Source: UBA10347 sp905182135 (GTDB lineage Bacteria; Actinomycetota; Acidimicrobiia; Acidimicrobiales; UBA10347). From it: a stretch of DNA of 64,000 nucleotides. The notes below the pieces were generated by a model that saw only the letters and a list, made by a program, of their open reading frames with translations, was not told the origin of the DNA and ran no database searches. Both the position numbers and the translations under genes were made by a program. The stretch covers positions 1 to 64,000 of the forward strand of contig CAWUSE010000012.1 of assembly GCA_963925805.1 (NCBI GenBank). Direction: 5' to 3'. Shown here piece by piece: positions 59,527 to 64,000 of the stretch. Every line of letters starts with the position of its first letter. Position 1 is the stretch's first letter.

Positions 59527-59722
59527 CGTGCTCTCCTGGGTTATGTTCGGGCGTTCCGGACCCTGCCATTGTGGTCGGCGCACGCACAACGCGTGGTATT
59601 TAACCGTCACGTTCTCGTCCTAGATGAAGAACGTCCCTGTGCAGAACCAAGCGCCTCGGACAGTCAGCAAGTCCAAGGCTTCATCGAAGATCCGCAGCGA
59701 TGTAGCAGTTTCTTGAGATGAC

Positions 59723-60391
59723 CTAGGAATCCGATGGAATCTGGACCTGGAGATAGGCACATACCGAAGCGATCGCTTCGCCTATGAACTCTTCGTCAGA
59801 TTGAGTCCCAAAACCGGTTGGTTCACCACGTTCGTGCATGCGTACCCGCATCATGGATCCCAACTGGTCGAGCACAAAAGAGACAGCAAGCGAAGGGTCA
59901 GCATGCCCAATCTCATCAACGCGGTTCAGTAATAGTTCACCAAGGCCTACTTCACGTTGCACCCGCAGCTTGAGCATCTCGTCATGAATTTGAGACTCAG
60001 CTTGACCAAGTGCGACTGCGGACCGAGACCGCCTGGGAAGTTCCCGATCGTTGTGCATTGTTAGCTCGAGATAACCGAGCAAGATGTCACCAATCGTCGC
60101 ACCGGCCCAACGGTTCAGTTCAAGACCGCGCCTGTTCGTCTCTGCAAGTTCTGTCGCATACCGCTCGAACAGCGCGAATTGAATCGCTCGCTTGTCGCTG
60201 TAGTGGTGATAAAACGCGCCAATAGAACATCCTGCTGCGGAAGAAATACCAGAGATCGTGGCCCCACCGGTGCCGTGCTTAGCAAAGAGTTCCTCGGCGG
60301 CATCGAGGAGTGCTGCCTGCGTCTTACGGCTCCGGTCCTGTTGACCCTCACGAACCCAATGCAGATCAGACACCCACTTACTTTCCTTCAT
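59723..60391 (-). CDS. TetR-family transcriptional regulator
   Basis: A 222-residue TetR protein. The HTH is ATISGISSAAGCSIGAFYHH with YSDKRAIQFALFERY (residues about 50-85). The C-terminal ligand domain is all-helical (LGELLLNRVDEIGHADPSLA, FVLDQLGSMMRVRMHER). ATG 60391 follows GGAGGTGA closely, a strong ribosome site. It may repress itself and the aldehyde dehydrogenase 197 bp downstream. The dyad at 60494-60508 is a candidate operator. Confidence 0.88.
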   Translation of the reverse strand: MKESKWVSDLHWVREGQQDRSRKTQAALLDAAEELFAKHGTGGATISGISSAAGCSIGAFYHHYSDKRAIQFALFERYATELAETNRRGLELNRWAGATIGDILLGYLELTMHNDRELPRRSRSAVALGQAESQIHDEMLKLRVQREVGLGELLLNRVDEIGHADPSLAVSFVLDQLGSMMRVRMHERGEPTGFGTQSDEEFIGEAIASVCAYLQVQIPSDS

Positions 60392-60493
60392 TTCACCTCC
60401 CGTGATCGTCATAATGTTCTGCAGCCCCCTGTCGCATTGTTAGAGAGACTAACTGATACGTGATACTTGACTCCCATTCACACGTGGGTAGGC

Positions 60494-60508
60494 GTCTGTC
60501 AAACAGAC
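60494..60508. promoter_or_regulatory. GTCTGT-CAA-ACAGAC dyad, candidate TetR operator
   Basis: A perfect 6-bp inverted repeat with a 3-base spacer lies about 105 bp upstream of the tetR ATG, in the 300-bp gap between tetR and the divergent peptidase. The size matches TetR-type sites. The remaining gap holds no ORF I can support. Confidence 0.4.
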
Positions 60509-60692
60509 ATCGAATACGGTGCACGCCATTGAGTGGTTCGTCGATATACGGGGTGCGTGAGCTCTGTGTCGACGCTGCTGAATCAGCGGCAGGCATCGGT
60601 GCTGTTCAACAGCGGCTCGGCGTTGCGCTGGCAGTTGCCAACGAGGCGAGCGGTTCATAACTAGCCATGGCGTTCTGCGTCATACTGCATGT

Positions 60693-62063
60693 ATGGCAAC
60701 GCCGATCGACACGCTGACCAACGAGACCGTGGACCTGCTGCAGCAGATGATCCGCAACCAATGCGTAAACGAGGGCACACCTGAGTCAGGTCATGAGGAC
60801 CGCAACGCTCGCCTAGTGCGCGACGAACTCGATGGACTTGGGATCGACTTCCAAACATTCGAACCGGAACCAAATCGGACCTCGCTGATCGCTCGTTACG
60901 AAGGCACCGACCCGAATGCGCCCTCGTTGTGCTTAATGGGCCACACCGATGTTGTTCCGGTCAGTCCCGAGGGCTGGGACAACGACCCGTTCGGCGGCGA
61001 ACTCATCACCAGTGCCGATGGGACTCAAGAAGTGTGGGGGCGCGGCGCCGTCGACATGTTGAACGTGACGTCATCGATGCTCGTGGCATTCCGCGAGATT
61101 GTGCGGTCAGGCAAGCGGTATCCGGGCGACATCATCTACTTTGCCGTCGCCGATGAAGAAGCAGGCGGTGTGCTCGGAGCCAAGCACATCATTGAGAACG
61201 ACTGGGACGCCATTAAGTCCGACTACGTGCTCACCGAGTATGGGGGTACCCCATCGTTCACCGACGACGGAACAACCGTGTTGCTCACCAACGGTGAGAA
61301 GCGCGGCGCCTTCCGCCATCTCGAGATCGCAGGCTCCCCCGGACACGGGTCTATGCCGTATGCGACCGACAATGCACTCATTAAAGCCGCGAAGATCGTG
61401 GCCCGCATGTCCGAGTACAAAGTCGCTCCGAACATCGACGAGATGTTCCGCGATCGGGTCCGTTCGCTTGGCTTTGATGCCGAGACCGAACGTCGCCTGC
61501 TCGACCCAGCACATATTGATGACGTACTTGCCGAGCTGCCGTTAGGCATGGCGCGCAATCTTCATTCGTGTTGCCAGATGTCCTTCAGTCCCAACGTGTT
61601 AAACAGCGGCGATAAGGACAATACCGTCCCTGATCATGCTGATCTTATGGTCGACATCCGCATGCTTCCCGGCGAGGACGATGACGACGCCGACCGCCGT
61701 CTCCGCGAGATCATTGGCCCTGACTTGCTTCCGTCTGTGACCATTCACCGAAAGTACGATGACGAAAAACGCGGCCCAGCCATGTCATCGACCGACACGC
61801 CATTGTGGTCGGCGCTGACCGACGCCATCCAGATCGCGTACCCCGATGCCCGGGTCGTGCCCTCAATCGTGACCGGCGGAACCGACGCCCGTTTCTTCCG
61901 TGCCCGAGGCGTGCCGGCCTACGGCGCCGGCTTGCTGAGCAACAAGGTCTCATTCGCCGAATTCCAGAATCGCTTCCACGGCAACAACGAACGCATCGAT
62001 ATCGAGTCGCTCAAGCTCACCACAGAACTTTGGCTCAACGTGTGCGAGCGTCTGTGGATCTAG
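60693..62063 (+). CDS. M20-family metallopeptidase
   Basis: A 456-residue M20/ArgE/DapE-type amidohydrolase. LCLMGHTDVVPVSPEGWDND (metal His and catalytic Asp), EVWGRGAVDMLNVTSSMLVA (bridging Asp), IYFAVADEEAGGVLGAKHII (catalytic Glu pair) and SIVTGGTDARFFRARGVPAY are in family order. The lid domain contains HLEIAGSPGHGSMPYATDN. It hydrolyses a peptide or N-acyl amino acid using two zinc ions. It is cytoplasmic, with no signal peptide. The specific substrate is unknown. Confidence 0.9.
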   Translation: MATPIDTLTNETVDLLQQMIRNQCVNEGTPESGHEDRNARLVRDELDGLGIDFQTFEPEPNRTSLIARYEGTDPNAPSLCLMGHTDVVPVSPEGWDNDPFGGELITSADGTQEVWGRGAVDMLNVTSSMLVAFREIVRSGKRYPGDIIYFAVADEEAGGVLGAKHIIENDWDAIKSDYVLTEYGGTPSFTDDGTTVLLTNGEKRGAFRHLEIAGSPGHGSMPYATDNALIKAAKIVARMSEYKVAPNIDEMFRDRVRSLGFDAETERRLLDPAHIDDVLAELPLGMARNLHSCCQMSFSPNVLNSGDKDNTVPDHADLMVDIRMLPGEDDDDADRRLREIIGPDLLPSVTIHRKYDDEKRGPAMSSTDTPLWSALTDAIQIAYPDARVVPSIVTGGTDARFFRARGVPAYGAGLLSNKVSFAEFQNRFHGNNERIDIESLKLTTELWLNVCERLWI

Positions 62064-62251
62064 CGGTTTCCCGTCCTGTCGATCGCTGCGCCATGAAGCA
62101 CGCCGGCGGGGTCAGTCCCACCTTGCCCGATCCCGGCTCGGCAGATACTCCACCGGGCTACACCTACGCCTAGCGAGTGAACAACGGGGTATCTCGACTC
62201 GGATCTAGCTTGCTCAGGTTCTCATTTCCTCCAAACCCTGCTGGGTGTTGA

Positions 62252-64000
62252 TCAGCGAGCGGCCAACGCTAATCGGCTGATGTCGCGCATCATGGCGCCG
62301 ATCTCGTAGTCACGTGGCGTGTAGATCCGGTCCACTCCTGCAGCGCGCAAGGCGTCGTGATCTTCGGCGGGGATGATCCCACCCACGATGATCGGAACGT
62401 CCACACCCACCGCCTTGAGCTCAGCGACAACCGCCGGAACCAGCTCAACATGACTACCGGATAGCACCGACAGGCCAATGAGGTCGACATCCTCGTCGCG
62501 CGCTGTGGCCGCTATCTGGGCTGGCGTGCGGCGGATCCCTTGATAGACAACCTCCATGCCGCTGTCCCGAGCGGCAAGTGCAATCTGTTCGGCGCCGTTT
62601 GAATGGCCGTCCAACCCTGGTTTCGCTATCAGCACTTTGGGCGGTCCATCGGCCAGGCTCTGGTGAAAACTGGCCAGCTCACCGAGCAGCGCAGAACCAA
62701 CCGCCGAGGCATTCCCAACCCCGGTTGGACCCTGGTATTCGCCGAACACATCGCGGAGAACATTGGCCCATTCGCCTGTCGTAACTCCGGCCCTGGCGCA
62801 TGCAATTGTCGCGCCCATGATGTTCTCGGTGCTGTTCGCCACTCGCCGCAGCTCGGTCATTGCCGCGTCAGCTGCTTCACCATCGCGAGTAGACCGCCAC
62901 GCCTGCACGTCGGCCACGAGCTCTCGCCCAACCTGCGGGTCAACGCGCAAGATCGACTCGGATCCACCCAACGACGAAGGTTCTGTTTCCCTGAAGTCAT
63001 TTCGACCAACGACGGTGATTTCTCCGGTCTCGATCGAGCGCACCCGGCGGGCATTCGACTCAACCAGTGCACGCTTCATGTCTTCGATCGAGGCGAACGC
63101 TCCTCCGCTATCGATGATCCCATTCAGCTCGGTCCACGCCTGGTCCATCAACTCAGCTGTCAACCCTTCGACCACGTGGGACCCGGCGAAGATGTCGTCG
63201 TACTCGAGTAGATCAGTTTCAAACGCCAACACCTGCTGCATGCGCAGCGCCCACTGCTGATCCCACGGGCGCGGAAGGCCAAGTGCCTCATTCCACGCTG
63301 GCAATTGCAGCGAGCGCGTACGGGCATCCTTAGACAATGTGACGCCCAGCATTTCGAGCACGATCCGTTGCACATTGTTCTCTGGCTGTGACTCGGTGAG
63401 ACCCAGCGAGTTGACCTGGACGCCGTACCGGAAACGTCGCTGTTTAGGATCGGTTACGCCATAACGCTCACGCGTGATCTGTTCCCACATCTGCGTGAAC
63501 GCCCGCATCTTGGCCGTCTCTTCGACGAAGCGGATACCAGCGTTCACGAAGAACGACACGCTGCCGACTACCTGGCCAAAGGCATCCGCCTTGACCTGAC
63601 CGCTCGCCTGTACGGCGTCCAACACGGCAATAGCGTTCGCCAACGCAAACGACAATTCCTGGACAGGCGTAGCGCCAGCCTCCTGCAGGTGATAGCTGCA
63701 GATATTGATCGGGTTCCAATGCGGAACCTCTGCTGCGCAGAAGGCAATCATGTCCACGATCAATCGCAAGCTTGGTTTCGGCGGGAAGATGTAGGTGCCC
63801 CGGCTCAAGTACTCCTTGACGATGTCGTTCTGGGTAGTCCCCCGCAGCTCAGACCGAGGGACGTCCTGCCCTTCCGCGTTTGCGATGTGCAGCGCAAGTA
63901 ACCACGACGCGGGCGCATTGATCGTCATCGACGTATTCATCTGCCCGACAGGGATCCCATCGAGCAGCGTCTGCATATGCCCCAAGTGCACGACTGGCAC
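62252..64000 (-). CDS. coenzyme B12-dependent acyl-CoA mutase, MeaA-like (5' end outside window)
   Basis: The visible 582 residues lack only the N-terminus. The substrate barrel has DGIPVGQMNTSMTINAPASW, the R-P/W-rich WNPINICSYHLQEAGATPVQ, and YGVQVNSLGLTESQPENNVQ. The C-terminal B12 domain has the His-on motif KPGLDGHSNGAEQIALAARD (DxHxxG) and LIGLSVLSGSHVELVPAVVA. A single chain containing both domains, with these sequences, fits the MeaA/ethylmalonyl-CoA mutase group rather than two-subunit methylmalonyl-CoA mutase. It isomerises a branched dicarboxylyl-CoA ester. The 190 bp before the peptidase gene hold nothing clear. Confidence 0.85.
   Translation of the reverse strand: MPVVHLGHMQTLLDGIPVGQMNTSMTINAPASWLLALHIANAEGQDVPRSELRGTTQNDIVKEYLSRGTYIFPPKPSLRLIVDMIAFCAAEVPHWNPINICSYHLQEAGATPVQELSFALANAIAVLDAVQASGQVKADAFGQVVGSVSFFVNAGIRFVEETAKMRAFTQMWEQITRERYGVTDPKQRRFRYGVQVNSLGLTESQPENNVQRIVLEMLGVTLSKDARTRSLQLPAWNEALGLPRPWDQQWALRMQQVLAFETDLLEYDDIFAGSHVVEGLTAELMDQAWTELNGIIDSGGAFASIEDMKRALVESNARRVRSIETGEITVVGRNDFRETEPSSLGGSESILRVDPQVGRELVADVQAWRSTRDGEAADAAMTELRRVANSTENIMGATIACARAGVTTGEWANVLRDVFGEYQGPTGVGNASAVGSALLGELASFHQSLADGPPKVLIAKPGLDGHSNGAEQIALAARDSGMEVVYQGIRRTPAQIAATARDEDVDLIGLSVLSGSHVELVPAVVAELKAVGVDVPIIVGGIIPAEDHDALRAAGVDRIYTPRDYEIGAMMRDISRLALAAR

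Noticed and set aside
1..64000. tRNA, rRNA, CRISPR, prophage or intact insertion sequence
   Set aside because: No cloverleaf, rRNA motif, regularly spaced repeat array, phage structural gene or transposase could be found.

Overview
The window looks like chromosome from a free-living actinobacterium, most likely of the Acidimicrobiia. That placement is an inference from the moderately high GC, frequent GTG/TTG starts, F420-type luciferase-like oxidoreductases, fused PutA, many acyl-CoA dehydrogenases and crotonases, and a MeaA-type B12 mutase. I see no rRNA, tRNA, CRISPR array, prophage or intact insertion sequence.

Layout. 1-2.8 kb: betaine-type ABC binding lipoprotein and a LysR regulator. 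3-12 kb: acyl-CoA dehydrogenase, PutA with a divergent PAS-AraC regulator, LLM oxidoreductase, MFS exporter, and a decayed P450. 12-22.3 kb: a complete protocatechuate 4,5-cleavage set (ligC, ligU, ligI, ligK, ligJ, pobA, ligA, ligB). Together these take 4-hydroxybenzoate to pyruvate and oxaloacetate. A 2OG-Fe(II) oxygenase and two pseudogenes are interspersed. 22.3-25 kb: nitroreductase, membrane protein with a zinc ribbon, YchJ-like protein, GntR regulator. 25.2-29.8 kb: dimethylglycine/sarcosine dehydrogenase-type flavoprotein with etfB and etfA. A 37-codon ORF sits between the two etf genes, coupled to both by TGATG junctions. 29.8-35 kb: membrane proteins, MFS, endonuclease-like protein, acyl-CoA dehydrogenase. 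35.2-40.5 kb: siroheme and sulfur assimilation operon (Met8/CysG-N, SUMT, siroheme reductase, DUF4202, MetZ). 40.9-47.8 kb: LLM oxidoreductase, PhyH dioxygenase, MoxR-DUF58 operon, SMP-30 protein. 47.9-52 kb: crotonases (one broken), nitroreductase-SRPBCC fusion, MFS. 52.1-56.2 kb: metal locus. 56.4-64 kb: TauD, LEH-like protein, aldehyde dehydrogenase, TetR, M20 peptidase, and the C-terminal part of a MeaA-like mutase.

Most notable region: the metal locus on the minus strand, in the order merR, copA (P1B-1 type), HMA-cupin fusion, TlpA-like lipoprotein. In the last gene the first cysteine of the CxxC active site is replaced by an in-frame TGA (WAPW-TGA-ATC), and the frame stays coherent for another 100 codons. 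This is a candidate selenoprotein; a nonsense mutation is the alternative. The locus also has a CueR-like promoter with a 20-bp spacer, a 30-bp perfect palindrome, and a 16-bp inverted repeat inside copA.

Gene decay is common (P450 pieces, TauD, crotonase, SnoaL), and short duplications or repeats recur. The SnoaL gene is broken by an exact 16-bp tandem duplication. A GC-rich repeat is shared between the 3' end of the SUMT gene and the intergenic DNA after a crotonase.
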